DNA of 64,000 nucleotides from Synechococcus sp. CS-1329 (GTDB taxonomy: Bacteria; Cyanobacteriota; Cyanobacteriia; PCC-6307; Cyanobiaceae). Made by a program: the position numbers and the translations under genes. The number at the start of each line of letters is the position of its first letter. The first letter of the stretch is position 1. Location of the stretch: assembly GCF_025128055.1 (NCBI RefSeq), contig NZ_JAHLYS010000033.1, positions 62,001 through 126,000 on the forward strand, written 5' to 3'. Shown here piece after piece: positions 1-8,652 of the stretch. The notes under the pieces are model-generated. The model was not told where the DNA came from, did not search any database, and saw only the letters and a program-made list of their open reading frames with translations.

Positions 1-234
1 CCAGGTGCGCTTGGCCCCCTGGATCGCCGCCACCCGCGCCACCGCCAGCACATCGCCTTTGGGGGCCCGGCCCTCCACCACCAGGGCCAGCACCGCCGCC
101 TCCATGCTGATGAACCCCTCGGCCACGGCGCGGCGGTCTGTGGCGGGGCGGTCGCCCACCTCCACCATGTGCACCTCACCGCTGGCATTGAGGTGGCTGA
201 GCCGGCCCGGAGCTGAATCCATGCCGGCGATCAT
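1..234 (-). CDS. moaC: MoaC, cyclic pyranopterin monophosphate synthase (N-terminal part, cut by window edge)
   Basis: MoaC works with MoaA in the first step of molybdenum cofactor synthesis, converting the GTP-derived intermediate to cyclic pyranopterin monophosphate. The 78 residues visible match the MoaC N-terminus: [19 protein letters not shown], then TDRRAVAEG, then [20 protein letters not shown]. The gene runs off the left edge, so the catalytic C-terminal half is not seen. The ATG at 234 is chosen; a second in-frame ATG lies four codons later at 222. It follows the DM13 gene by 12 bases on the same strand and could be cotranscribed with it, although no functional link is known to me. 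Confidence 0.9.
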   Translation of the reverse strand, partial: MIAGMDSAPGRLSHLNASGEVHMVEVGDRPATDRRAVAEGFISMEAAVLALVVEGRAPKGDVLAVARVAAIQGAKRTW

Positions 235-246
235 GGCGGGTCGGGA

Positions 247-720
247 TCACTTCATCATCGAGCCTTTGCCCATGGAGTCGTGCTGCATCGGCGCCCAGGC
301 CATGGTGGCGTTGAACTTCCGGCACCAGATCAGCACCGACTTCTGCTTGCTCAGATCGATCGAAGCGGGAATCACATAGCGCTGGGCTCCCTGGCTCGAC
401 TGGAGCGGCGCGAGCACGGTGTAGCTGCCGGGCTTGAGCGCGTACTCGGGAGGCTTGCTCATCGCCAGCGGCTTGGCCGATGGGCTGAAGGCCACCTTCA
501 GGTCGGGGGCGGTGGTGCTGGTCTTGAAATCACTGCTGAGCACGAGCACCTGACGGCCCCCCTCCTTCTTGATCATGAAGCTGCCGTTCACCGGGGCCTC
601 GGCCTTCTGGAACATGCCGCTGTGGGCTCCCATCTCCCCGGCCTGGACCACCAGCACGCTGGAGGCGCCCAGGGCCAGGGCGGTGAGACCGCGGGCAACG
701 GTTGAGGTGGGGAACAACAT
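247..720 (-). CDS. Secreted DM13-domain protein
   Basis: This 157-residue protein has an N-terminal hydrophobic segment (about residues 8-27) that reads as a signal peptide. A DM13 domain follows at about residues 40-145. Typical DM13 features are visible: the VLVLSSDFKT strand, a PDLKVAFSP segment, the QGAQRYVIPASIDLSKQKSV region and the IWCRKF motif with the single conserved cysteine. The tail is methionine- and histidine-rich (MQHDSMGKGSMMK), which might bind metal; that is inference. DM13 domains are proposed to have redox or electron-transfer roles, but none is proven here. It is divergent from an ECF sigma/anti-sigma pair and could be one of its targets. Confidence 0.85.
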   Translation of the reverse strand: MLFPTSTVARGLTALALGASSVLVVQAGEMGAHSGMFQKAEAPVNGSFMIKKEGGRQVLVLSSDFKTSTTAPDLKVAFSPSAKPLAMSKPPEYALKPGSYTVLAPLQSSQGAQRYVIPASIDLSKQKSVLIWCRKFNATMAWAPMQHDSMGKGSMMK

Positions 721-770
721 GACGGGGAGGTGGGTGGTGTGAGACCCCTTCAGTACCGGTGAGGGTCACC

Positions 771-803
771 ATCGGATTGCCGCGCTCCTCCGGGCAATCC
801 GAT
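771..803. promoter_or_regulatory. Perfect 11-bp inverted repeat between DM13 gene and ECF sigma gene
   Basis: ATCGGATTGCC at 771-781 is repeated as its exact reverse complement GGCAATCCGAT at 793-803, with an 11-base spacer. It lies between two divergent genes, so a terminator role is unlikely. It could be an operator, or a leader hairpin of the sigma factor transcript. Confidence 0.55.
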
Positions 804-857
804 CGGCGGGCTCGGCGGTACCCCCTCTGTTGCAGCCCATTCGGCTTCCTGTTGCGC

Positions 858-1433
858 GTGACCACCCCCGAGCCCAGCGCCGCCGCACCCCCCGGGGTCA
901 GGCTGGCGGACCAGCGTCCGGCGGGATGTCCCGACCTGGCGGGCCTCTACGACGCCTGCGGGGCGCCGGTGTTCCGCCTGGCCCTGCGGCTCAGCCAGTC
1001 CCATCAGGAGGCGGAAGACCTCTGCCACGACGTCTTCCTGCGCTACTGGCAGCAGGGCCGCTACGACCCGAAGCGGGGGCCGGTGCTGGCCTACTTGCTG
1101 ATGATGACCCGCTCGATGGCCTTCAACCGCATCGAGCAGCGCCGCAACCGCTGGCAGCTGGTGCAACGCTGGTCGCAGCAGCTGTTTCCCTCGGCCGTGC
1201 GCAGCCCCCAGGAAGCCGCCGAGGCCGACGACCTCGCCCAGCGGGTGCGCCTCGCCCTTGAGGCGATCCCCGCCAACCAGCGCCAGGTGCTGGAGATGGC
1301 CTACTACGAGGGCCTGAGCCAATCGGCCATCGCCGAGCGGTTGCAACTCCCCCTCGGCACCGTCAAGACCCGCTCCCGCCAGGGTCTGATTCGCCTGCGT
1401 GACCAGCTGATCGACGAGCGCCCACAGCCATGA
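858..1433 (+). CDS. ECF-type RNA polymerase sigma factor
   Basis: A 191-residue sigma-70 family protein with only regions 2 and 4, as in ECF sigma factors. Region 2 covers about residues 25-95 (FRLALRLSQSHQEAEDLCHD, then DVFLRYWQQ). Region 4 covers about residues 130-185, with the helix-turn-helix GLSQSAIAERLQLPLGTVKT followed by RSRQGLIRLRDQL. The GTG at 858 starts the protein just before the conserved part. The frame stays open up to a GTG at 759, but that extension would read through the inverted repeat at 771-803. The stop overlaps the next gene's ATG by four bases (ATGA), so sigma factor and anti-sigma factor are probably translationally coupled. Confidence 0.9.
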   Translation: MTTPEPSAAAPPGVRLADQRPAGCPDLAGLYDACGAPVFRLALRLSQSHQEAEDLCHDVFLRYWQQGRYDPKRGPVLAYLLMMTRSMAFNRIEQRRNRWQLVQRWSQQLFPSAVRSPQEAAEADDLAQRVRLALEAIPANQRQVLEMAYYEGLSQSAIAERLQLPLGTVKTRSRQGLIRLRDQLIDERPQP

Positions 1434-2155
1434 GCATCCACGACACCCACAGCCACGCCAACGCAGCAGAGCCTCAGGCCGATCTCGACCTGCTGCTGGC
1501 CGGCCATGCCCTCGGCGACCTCGACGAACAGGAGCGCCAGCGGCTGGCGGCGCTGTTGCAGGAGCGCCCCGAGCTGCGCCAGCGCCTCGATGAGTTCAGC
1601 ACCACCCTCGAACTCCTGCCCCTCGCCCTCCCCGCCGCCGCCAGTCCGCCGCAGCGCCTGCGCCAGCGCCTGCTCGCTCAGCCCCCACCGCGGCGGGCGA
1701 TCCTCCCCTGGCTGCTGCCGGCGCTGATGGGGCTGGGGGTGCTGGTGCTGGGCAGCCAGCTGCACCAGACCCGCCAGCAGCTGGCGCGGGTGCAGCAACA
1801 GGCCGGCTACAACGGAACCCTCACCCCCGCCAGCCGCGAGTTGTCGCTCCAGGCCATGGGCGGCGAGGGCGGCGCCAGCGGCAAGGTGCTGGTCACCGGC
1901 AATCCCAACCACAACATGCTCATGCTCGACGGATTGCCGCCGCCGCCGCCCAACACCACCTACCGGCTCTGGGCCCGCGTCAATGGCCGCGAGGTGGGCT
2001 GTGTTCCCTTCGTGCCCGACGGCAAGGGCCATGTGGCCATGCCGATTCCCACCTACCCCACCAGCGCCGCCAGCAGCGTCAGCGTCAGCATCGAATCGCT
2101 GGGGGGCCTGGGGGCCAAGCCCGTCGGCCGCCGCGTTCTCACCAGCACCATCTGA
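1430..2155 (+). CDS. Anti-sigma factor, RskA-type, single membrane segment
   Basis: A 241-residue protein, the expected partner of the sigma factor it overlaps. The N-terminal 75 residues are cytoplasmic and helical (DLLLAGHALGDLDEQERQRL resembles the anti-sigma N-terminal fold). No HxxxCxxC zinc motif is seen. One membrane helix lies near residues 92-108. The C-terminal part matches the RskA domain: GKVLVTGNPNHNMLMLDGLP, then NTTYRLWARV and a FVPDGKGHVAM segment. The family holds its sigma factor at the membrane until a signal, often proteolysis, releases it. The trigger here cannot be read from sequence. Confidence 0.9.
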   Translation: MSIHDTHSHANAAEPQADLDLLLAGHALGDLDEQERQRLAALLQERPELRQRLDEFSTTLELLPLALPAAASPPQRLRQRLLAQPPPRRAILPWLLPALMGLGVLVLGSQLHQTRQQLARVQQQAGYNGTLTPASRELSLQAMGGEGGASGKVLVTGNPNHNMLMLDGLPPPPPNTTYRLWARVNGREVGCVPFVPDGKGHVAMPIPTYPTSAASSVSVSIESLGGLGAKPVGRRVLTSTI

Positions 2156-2177
2156 TTCCCACCGTGACCTCAGCTCC

Positions 2178-3188
2178 GTGACCACTGCCCCCCGCCTACG
2201 CAGTCCAGAGCACAGCCGCCTGCAGCCCGCCCAGGCCTTCCCGCCCCTCCGCCGCGGCCGCCTCGACACCCTGCAGGTGAACCTCACCTACCGCTGCAAC
2301 CAGGCCTGCGTGCACTGCCACGTCAATGCCGGCCCCACCCGCACGGAGAGCATGGAGGCCGCCACCCTGGAGCTGATTCCCGCGGTGCTGGCCGCCAGGG
2401 ATCTGCGCTGCCTCGACCTCACCGGTGGGGCACCGGAGCTGCACCCCCAGTTCCGGGCCCTGGTGCGCGCGGCCCGCGCCCTCGGGGTGGAGGTGATCGA
2501 TCGCTGCAACCTGACGATCCTGCAGGAGCCGGGCCAGGAAGATCTGGCCGACTTTCTCGCCGACCAGGGGGTCACGGTGGTGGCCTCGCTGCCCTGCTAC
2601 CTCCAGGACAACGTGGAGCGCCAGCGGGGCTCCGGGGTGTTCCAGCGCAGCATCAGCGGCCTGCGCCAGCTCAACGCCCTCGGCTACGGCCAGCCGGGCT
2701 CGGGCCTGGAGCTGAACCTGGTGTACAACCCCCAGGGCGCGGCGCTGCCGCCCGAGCAGGGACCGCTGGAGGCCGACTACCGGCGGGTGCTCTGGGCCGA
2801 TCACGGCGTGGTCTTCAACCGGCTCTATGCCCTGGCCAACATGCCGGTGCAGCGCTTTGCGGCGGTGCTGAGCGCCCAGGGAGAACTGGAGGGCTACCTG
2901 CAGCTGCTGCGCCGCAGCCACCGCAACGAGAATCTGACCCAGGTGATGTGCCGCCAACTGATCAGCGTCGACTGGCAGGGCTTCCTCTACGACTGTGATT
3001 TCAACCAGCAGCTGGGGCTGGCCGCCAGCGGTGCTTCAGCAACCAACGACGAAGGCCCTGCCGGCCGCTCCCACCTGCGGGATCTGCTGCGGCGCGACCC
3101 CGCCGGCGATCCGATCCAGGTGGCTGACCACTGCTTCGGCTGCACCGCCGGCAGCGGCTCCAGCTGCGGCGGAGCCCTGGCCGCGTGA
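2178..3188 (+). CDS. arsS: ArsS, arsenosugar biosynthesis radical SAM protein
   Basis: ArsS-family radical SAM enzymes act after arsenic methylation to build the dimethylarsinoyl-ribose core of arsenosugars. The iron-sulfur motif C-NQA-C-VH-C is seen about 45 residues from the start, inside NLTYRCNQACVHCHVNAGP. It is followed by the SAM-binding DLTGGAPELHPQFR segment. The C-terminal DUF3641-type part carries YDCDFNQQLGL and CFGCTAGSGSSCGG, typical of the family and probably binding a second cluster. The GTG at 2178 is the last start before the conserved region; the frame is open further upstream inside the anti-sigma gene. The stop overlaps the next gene by four bases, so the two are likely coupled. 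Confidence 0.92.
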   Translation: MTTAPRLRSPEHSRLQPAQAFPPLRRGRLDTLQVNLTYRCNQACVHCHVNAGPTRTESMEAATLELIPAVLAARDLRCLDLTGGAPELHPQFRALVRAARALGVEVIDRCNLTILQEPGQEDLADFLADQGVTVVASLPCYLQDNVERQRGSGVFQRSISGLRQLNALGYGQPGSGLELNLVYNPQGAALPPEQGPLEADYRRVLWADHGVVFNRLYALANMPVQRFAAVLSAQGELEGYLQLLRRSHRNENLTQVMCRQLISVDWQGFLYDCDFNQQLGLAASGASATNDEGPAGRSHLRDLLRRDPAGDPIQVADHCFGCTAGSGSSCGGALAA

Positions 3189-5362
3189 GCAACTCCCGGC
3201 GGCGCTGGCTGCTGCTGCTGGCGGTGGCGGCCCTGGTGGCCCTGTTCTTTCTGCTGGATCTGCCCCAGAAGCTGAGCCTTGAGGCCCTGCGCGAGGCCCA
3301 GACCAGCCTGCTGGCCTGGCGCCAGCGGGCACCCGCCAGCGCCGCCGCCCTCTACGGCCTGGCCTACGTGCTCGTCACCGGCCTCTCCCTGCCCGGCGCG
3401 GCGGTGATGACCCTGGCCGGCGGCGCCATCTTCGGGCTGGGGCTCGGCACCCTGCTGGTGTCGTTCGCCTCCAGCGCCGGCGCCACCATCGCCTTCCTGC
3501 TGGCACGCACCCTGCTGCGGGAGCCGATGCAGAGGCGCTTCGCAGCCCGCCTGGCCCCGATCGAGGAGGGCTTGCGCCGCGATGGGGTGCTCTACCTGCT
3601 CAGCCTGCGGCTGGTGCCCGTGTTTCCCTTCTTCCTGGTGAACGTGGTGATGGGGCTGACCCCGATCCGCACCCTCGCCTTTTACCTCACCAGCCAGATC
3701 GGCATGCTGCCCGGCACCCTCGTGTACGTGAACGCCGGCACACAGCTGGCACAGCTGCGCAGCCTCGAGGGCATCCTCACGCCGCCGCTGCTGCTGTCAC
3801 TGGCACTGCTGGGGGCCTTCCCCTGGATCGCACGCCTGGGCCTGGAGCGCTGGAAGCTCTCGCGGCTGTACAGCCCCTGGAGACGACCGGCCCGCTTCGA
3901 TCGCAACTTGATCGTGATCGGCGCCGGCGCGGCGGGTCTGGTCACCTCCTACATCGCTGCGGCCGTGAAGGCGAAGGTGACCCTGATCGAAGCCGAGCGC
4001 ATGGGCGGCGACTGCCTCAACACCGGCTGCGTCCCCAGCAAGGCCCTGATCGCCACGGCCCGGGCGGCGGCGCGCATGCGCCAGGCCGATCGCTATGGCC
4101 TCGAGCCACATCAGCCCAGCATCTCGTTGCCGCTGGTGCTGGAGCGGGTGTTCGCCAAGGTGGCGGCAGTGGCTCCCCACGACAGCGTCGAGCGCTACGA
4201 GGGGCTGGGGGTGGAGGTGCTGCGCGGCCACGGCCGCCTGATCGACCCCTGGACCGTGGCCATCAGCGGCAGCGACGGCCAGGACCAGCGGCTGACGGCG
4301 CCGGCGATCGTGCTGGCCACCGGCGCCAGCCCGGTGCTGCCGGATCTGCCGGGGGCCGAGGCGGTGAGTCTGCTCACCAGTGAAACGCTCTGGCAGGCCC
4401 TGCGGGATTGCCCCCTGACCTCACCGCGGATCGTGGTGATGGGCGGCGGTCCGATCGGCTGCGAACTCTCCCAGGCCCTGGCCCGCCTGGGCGCACGGGT
4501 CACCCTGCTGCAGCGGGGCCCGCAGCTGCTCAGCCGCGAAGACCCCGACGCGGCCGCCGTGGTGCAGCGGGCCCTTGAAGCCGATGGCGTGCGGGTGCTC
4601 ACCAGCTGCACGGTGCTGGGCTTTGAACTGCGCGGGGAAGAGAAGTCGGTGCTGATCAGCAGCGGCGGGCTTGAACCCCCAGAAGCCGGCGAGCTGCTCT
4701 GTGATCAGGTGCTCTGCGCCATCGGCCGCCGGGCGCGGCTGCAGGGTTATGGCCTCGAGGAGCTGGGCATCCCCTGCGGCCGCACCATCGACACCAACGC
4801 CTCACTGCAGACCCTCTTCCCCAACATCTACGCCGCCGGTGATGTGGCCGGCCCCTGGCAGTTCACCCACACCGCCGCCCACCAGGCCTGGTACGCCGCC
4901 GTCAATGCCCTGTTCGGGCCCTTCCGCCGGTTCCGCGTCGACGGGCGGGTGATCCCGCGCACCACCTTCACCGATCCGGAGGTGGCGGGGGTGGGGCTGA
5001 GCGAGAGCGACGCCGCCCGCCAGGGGGTGGCGGTGGAGGTGACCCGCTTCCCGTTGCAGGAGCTGGACCGGGCGATCGTGGAAAGTGCCGAAACAGGCTT
5101 CGTGAAGGTGCTCACCCCCCCGGGCAGCGACAGGATCCTGGGGGTGACGATCGTGGCGGAGCAGGCCGGTGAACTGCTGGCGGAGTTCGTACTGGCCATG
5201 CGCTGGCGCCTGGGCCTTGGCAAGATCCTCTCCACCATCCACGCCTACCCCACCCTCTCGGAAGCGAACAAGTACGCCGCCGGGGCCTGGAAACGGGCCC
5301 ATGCCCCCCAGCGCGCCCTGGCGCTGCTGCAACGCTTCCACAGCTGGCGCCGGGGCCATTAA
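3185..5362 (+). CDS. Fusion of VTT/TVP38 membrane domain with mercuric-reductase-like flavoprotein
   Basis: A 725-residue two-part protein. Residues 1-230 hold several membrane helices and a VTT (DedA/TVP38-like) domain, including LAGGAIFGLGLGTLLVSF and a RLVPVFPFFLVNVVMGLTPI segment. From about residue 235 a complete pyridine nucleotide-disulfide oxidoreductase follows: FAD site VIGAGAAGLVTSYIAA, redox pair GGDCLNTGCVPSKAL, NAD site VMGGGPIGCELSQALARLGA, FAD site IYAAGDVAG and C-terminal HAYPTLSEAN. The paired C-terminal cysteines of true mercuric reductases are absent. It starts with GTG overlapping the ArsS stop and ends 30 bases before ArsM, so a role in arsenic handling is inferred; substrate unknown. 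Confidence 0.85.
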   Translation: MSNSRRRWLLLLAVAALVALFFLLDLPQKLSLEALREAQTSLLAWRQRAPASAAALYGLAYVLVTGLSLPGAAVMTLAGGAIFGLGLGTLLVSFASSAGATIAFLLARTLLREPMQRRFAARLAPIEEGLRRDGVLYLLSLRLVPVFPFFLVNVVMGLTPIRTLAFYLTSQIGMLPGTLVYVNAGTQLAQLRSLEGILTPPLLLSLALLGAFPWIARLGLERWKLSRLYSPWRRPARFDRNLIVIGAGAAGLVTSYIAAAVKAKVTLIEAERMGGDCLNTGCVPSKALIATARAAARMRQADRYGLEPHQPSISLPLVLERVFAKVAAVAPHDSVERYEGLGVEVLRGHGRLIDPWTVAISGSDGQDQRLTAPAIVLATGASPVLPDLPGAEAVSLLTSETLWQALRDCPLTSPRIVVMGGGPIGCELSQALARLGARVTLLQRGPQLLSREDPDAAAVVQRALEADGVRVLTSCTVLGFELRGEEKSVLISSGGLEPPEAGELLCDQVLCAIGRRARLQGYGLEELGIPCGRTIDTNASLQTLFPNIYAAGDVAGPWQFTHTAAHQAWYAAVNALFGPFRRFRVDGRVIPRTTFTDPEVAGVGLSESDAARQGVAVEVTRFPLQELDRAIVESAETGFVKVLTPPGSDRILGVTIVAEQAGELLAEFVLAMRWRLGLGKILSTIHAYPTLSEANKYAAGAWKRAHAPQRALALLQRFHSWRRGH

Positions 5363-5392
5363 CCCCTTCCCATCGTCCCTTTCCCTTTCGCG

Positions 5393-6451
5393 ATGACCGC
5401 TTCACCACAGAGCACAGGCCTCCGCGAGGCCGTGCAGACCTATTACGGCAGCACCCTGGCCAGCAGCGCCGATCTGCGCACCAGCGCCTGCTGCGATGCC
5501 AGCGCGGTGCCCGCCGCCCTCAGGCCCCTGCTCAGCCGCCTCCACCCCGAGGTGCTCTCCCGCTACTACGGCTGCGGTCTGGTCTGCCCGCCGCTGCTGG
5601 AGGGCGCCCGGGTGCTGGATCTGGGCTGTGGCAGCGGCCGTGACGCCTACCTGCTCGCTCAATTGGTGGGGCCGGGCGGCATGGTGGTGGGGGTCGACAT
5701 GACGGCTGAGCAGCTGGCGGTGGCTGAAGCCCACCGCGCCTTCCACGCCGAGGCCTTCGGCTACGACAACGTCCGCTTTCTGGAGGGCTACATCGAGCAG
5801 CTGGAGCAGCTCAAGCTGGAGCCCGGCAGCTTTGATGTGGTCATCTCCAACTGCGTGGTGAACCTCTCCACCGACAAGCTGGCGGTGCTGCGCGGGGTGC
5901 GGCGGTTGCTCAAGCCCGGCGGTGAATTCTTCTTCGCCGATGTCTATGCCGACCGGCGGGTGCCCCAGGCCCTGCAGGCCGACCCGGTGCTCTACGGCGA
6001 ATGCCTCAGTGGCGCCCTCTACTGGAACGATTTCCTGTGTCTGGCCCGCCAGGCGGGCTTCGCCGATCCGCGCCTGGTGAACGACCGCCCGCTGGAGATC
6101 ACCGATCCGGAGCTGGCCGAGCGCACCGGTGAGCTGCGCTTCTTCTCCGCCACCTACCGGCTGTTCAACATCGACAGCCTCGAAGAGGCCTGCGAGGACC
6201 ACGGCCAGGCCGTGATCTACCGGGGCACGATCCCCGGCCACCCCCACCGCCTTGACTTCGACAAACACCACAGCCTCGAAGCGGGCCGGGTGTTTCCCGT
6301 CTGCGGCAACACCTTCCGGATGCTCCACCAGACCCGGCTGGCGCCCCATTTCAACTTCATCAGCGCCGACTCCAGCGCCCACTTCGGCCTCTTTCCCGGC
6401 TGTGGCAGCGTGATGCCCTTCACAGCGGCAGGCTCCGCCTCCTGTTGTTGA
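5393..6451 (+). CDS. arsM: ArsM, arsenite S-adenosylmethionine methyltransferase
   Basis: ArsM methylates As(III) using SAM, giving methylated arsenicals that are detoxification products and arsenosugar precursors. The 352-residue protein has the SAM motif VLDLGCGSGRDAYLLAQL near residue 75. Candidate arsenic-binding cysteines are the CC pair in TSACCDAS near residue 28, the cysteine in VVISNCVVNLS and the one in YGECLSGALYW. The ArsM-type C-terminal extension is present and the protein ends in a further CC pair. It is the third gene of the plus-strand run with ArsS and the VTT-flavoprotein. No ArsR-type regulator is seen nearby. Confidence 0.93.
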   Translation: MTASPQSTGLREAVQTYYGSTLASSADLRTSACCDASAVPAALRPLLSRLHPEVLSRYYGCGLVCPPLLEGARVLDLGCGSGRDAYLLAQLVGPGGMVVGVDMTAEQLAVAEAHRAFHAEAFGYDNVRFLEGYIEQLEQLKLEPGSFDVVISNCVVNLSTDKLAVLRGVRRLLKPGGEFFFADVYADRRVPQALQADPVLYGECLSGALYWNDFLCLARQAGFADPRLVNDRPLEITDPELAERTGELRFFSATYRLFNIDSLEEACEDHGQAVIYRGTIPGHPHRLDFDKHHSLEAGRVFPVCGNTFRMLHQTRLAPHFNFISADSSAHFGLFPGCGSVMPFTAAGSASCC

Positions 6452-6484
6452 GGGCTTGAGTCCTGTTGCTGAACATTGCCGCCC

Positions 6485-7330
6485 TCACTGGCGGTTGAGC
6501 GACCAGTCGTAGTCGAGGGTGCCCAGGGCATAGCGGCCCTGCGCCAGATAAGCGCGGTCCTCAGGGCTGACGTAATCGCCGATGAAGGCCAGCACCGCAC
6601 TGTCCTTCAGATGGCCGGGCACCGGAGCCGCCGTTGCGTTGGCCCGGTCCCAGTCCTCACCGAACCAGCGGAAGATCGGCGAGATCAGCACCCGCTCCCC
6701 AGTCCGATCGATCCGCAGGCCATAGGGAGCCGCCAGCCAGCGGCGCACCTGATCCTCCAGTTGCTGCTCCAGTCGCTCAGCCACGTAGGGCTCCCGGCGC
6801 AGGGGCGGGCAGCTGTTGGCGGCACACACCAGAGCCGCATGGATGCGCGGTTCGTTGAAGTCCTTGCGCAGGAACTGATGCTCGATCGCATCGAGCGTGC
6901 GCGGCTGGCCCGCCACCTGGTGGCGGCGCAGATTCCACACGCCCCAGATGTCCTTGATGCTGGCCTTCAGCGGAGTCTCCTGGATGATCGAGGCCAGGGT
7001 CAGGGCGTTGTAGGCATTGAGCAGGAAGGCGATCTGCTCCGCCTCACTCCAGGAGCGGTAGCGCTCCGGGGGCACGGCGCCGATCACCGCCACATAGCGC
7101 TCCAGATCCTCTGGTCGGCGCTGAAGGCCCTCGTAGTCCACCAGGCCCCGCTCGTTGACGTACTTCTGGAGCACCCGGGTGTACGTCTCGCTGGAGTAAG
7201 GCACAGCCACGGCCGCCCCGGAGCCCGCTGTGCCAGCTGCCCCGGAGCCCGGCAAAGAGAAGGGAGGCAGCGAGCAACCCACCAGGGCGGTGGTCACACC
7301 AGCCAGCAGAAACAGTCTCAAGGTGGTCAT
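6485..7330 (-). CDS. DUF547 lipoprotein
   Basis: A 281-residue DUF547 protein. The start LRLFLLAGVTTALVGCS is a lipoprotein signal with lipobox LVGC, so it is probably a membrane-anchored envelope protein. The DUF547 core is clear: GLVDYEGLQ, then EQIAFLLNAYNALTL, then a central region with ALVCAANSCPPLRREPYVAE and a C-terminal SPIFRWFGEDW. Its function is not established; conserved Cys and His residues resemble a papain- or transglutaminase-like site, which is speculative. It ends 33 bases from the convergent ArsM gene and its ATG overlaps the upstream glycosyltransferase stop by four bases, making it last of a three-gene operon. Confidence 0.88.
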   Translation of the reverse strand: MTTLRLFLLAGVTTALVGCSLPPFSLPGSGAAGTAGSGAAVAVPYSSETYTRVLQKYVNERGLVDYEGLQRRPEDLERYVAVIGAVPPERYRSWSEAEQIAFLLNAYNALTLASIIQETPLKASIKDIWGVWNLRRHQVAGQPRTLDAIEHQFLRKDFNEPRIHAALVCAANSCPPLRREPYVAERLEQQLEDQVRRWLAAPYGLRIDRTGERVLISPIFRWFGEDWDRANATAAPVPGHLKDSAVLAFIGDYVSPEDRAYLAQGRYALGTLDYDWSLNRQ

Positions 7331-8652
7331 GGCACGGACGGGTTGGAGAGATCGGGGGGCTGGAGCCTGGCCTGCCTCAGCTGGGTGATGGCGAAGCCCG
7401 CCACGAACGGGACCCAGATCAGGGCGCGCTCGATCTCCAGCAGGTTCCAGTGGGGGTCTCGGTGCAGCAGCACGAAGTAGATGAAGCCGCTCAGGCTCAC
7501 CAGCCGCACGCCCCAGTTCCCCGTGGGCACAGCAAAGGGCACGATCCAGCTGAAGTACCAGAGATGAACGATCGGCGAGAGCGTGAGCAGGGCAAACCAG
7601 TAGGCCTGCGCGAACCCGCCGAAGCGCTGGCAGCGCCACAGCAGCAGGGCCACCACCAGCAGCAGCGGCAGCAGATGGATGGCATTGCTGCTGCCGGTGG
7701 CCGGCCAGATCCGCGCCAACAGATGGGGAACGAATTCGGCGCTGCGGGCCTGGGTCACGAAAGCCGAACCCGTGGGAATCAATGGGCAGAGGATCGAGTC
7801 GCAGTAGGCCAGTGACGCCAGGCCGAGGGGCAGAAGCCCCAGCAGGCCGAGTCCCAGCGCCAGCAGCCGTCGCCGATGGCGCAGCGCCCGCCAGCAGGGG
7901 TAGGCCAGCAGGGGCAGCGACACCCATTTGATCGCCACGCTCACCCCGATCAGCAGGGCGCCCAGGGCCCAGCGGCCAGCGAGCCCTGGTCCTGATCCTG
8001 TTCCCGTCTCAGGTGGAAGGTCGAACAGGAACCAGGCCGCCACCAGAGGCAGCAGAAACCAGCTGTCGTAGTGGGCACCGCCGCTGAAGCTGTAGATCAC
8101 CAGGGGGTTCCAGGCCCAGAGCAACGCCGACGCCGCCCCGAACCGCCGGCTCAGCAGGGCACAGAGGCCCAGATCGCAAGCCAGGAAGGCCAGCTTGAAC
8201 AGCAGCACCTGGGCGGGCACCAGGGTGAGCAGGCGAAAGCCGAGCTGCGTCAGGGGCGGGTAGATGGCCGTCACCGCCGGATGGTTGATCTGACCCCACC
8301 AGGCGGGCCGCAGGGCCTGCAGGGCAGTGGCGTCGGGAGCCAGTTCGTAGGGATTGAAGCCGTGCTGCTGGATCGTGCCTTCCCAGAGGTAACGCCAGAC
8401 GTCATCGCCGGGCTCCATGGCCAGCAGCAGCAGCCGGGTGGCGATCGCCACCCCCCAGAACCAGACGGCCGGCAGCGCCACAATCCGCCAGGAGAGGGCA
8501 AAGCCCAGACCCATCACCCCCACGGCGCCCCAGAACGCCTGCAGGACCCGCCAATCACTGAGCTGGCCATGGGGGGCCATCCAGGCGGCCCCGCCCACCA
8601 GCAGCAGGGCGCACAGGCGCCAGAGGCTCCGCTGGCTGGCGGGGGCAGTCAT
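7327..8652 (-). CDS. Polytopic membrane glycosyltransferase (GT87/DUF2029-like)
   Basis: A 441-residue integral membrane protein with roughly ten or more hydrophobic helices. A motif-like loop early in the protein reads EPGDDVWRYLWEGTIQQHGFNPYE. The acidic DD followed by RYLWEG and a G-NPY stretch is typical of lipid-phosphate-sugar-dependent GT-C enzymes such as DUF2029/GT87 mannosyltransferases. It would transfer a sugar from a polyprenyl-phosphate donor on the periplasmic face. It overlaps both neighbours by four bases: the GT2 upstream, which could make the lipid-linked donor, and the DUF547 gene downstream. Acceptor unknown; an arsenosugar lipid or cell-surface glycan is possible. Confidence 0.75.
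   Translation of the reverse strand: MTAPASQRSLWRLCALLLVGGAAWMAPHGQLSDWRVLQAFWGAVGVMGLGFALSWRIVALPAVWFWGVAIATRLLLLAMEPGDDVWRYLWEGTIQQHGFNPYELAPDATALQALRPAWWGQINHPAVTAIYPPLTQLGFRLLTLVPAQVLLFKLAFLACDLGLCALLSRRFGAASALLWAWNPLVIYSFSGGAHYDSWFLLPLVAAWFLFDLPPETGTGSGPGLAGRWALGALLIGVSVAIKWVSLPLLAYPCWRALRHRRRLLALGLGLLGLLPLGLASLAYCDSILCPLIPTGSAFVTQARSAEFVPHLLARIWPATGSSNAIHLLPLLLVVALLLWRCQRFGGFAQAYWFALLTLSPIVHLWYFSWIVPFAVPTGNWGVRLVSLSGFIYFVLLHRDPHWNLLEIERALIWVPFVAGFAITQLRQARLQPPDLSNPSVP

Noticed and set aside
759-857. Longer start (GTG 759) for the ECF sigma factor
   Set aside because: The added 33 residues lack family similarity and would put coding sequence through the perfect inverted repeat at 771-803.
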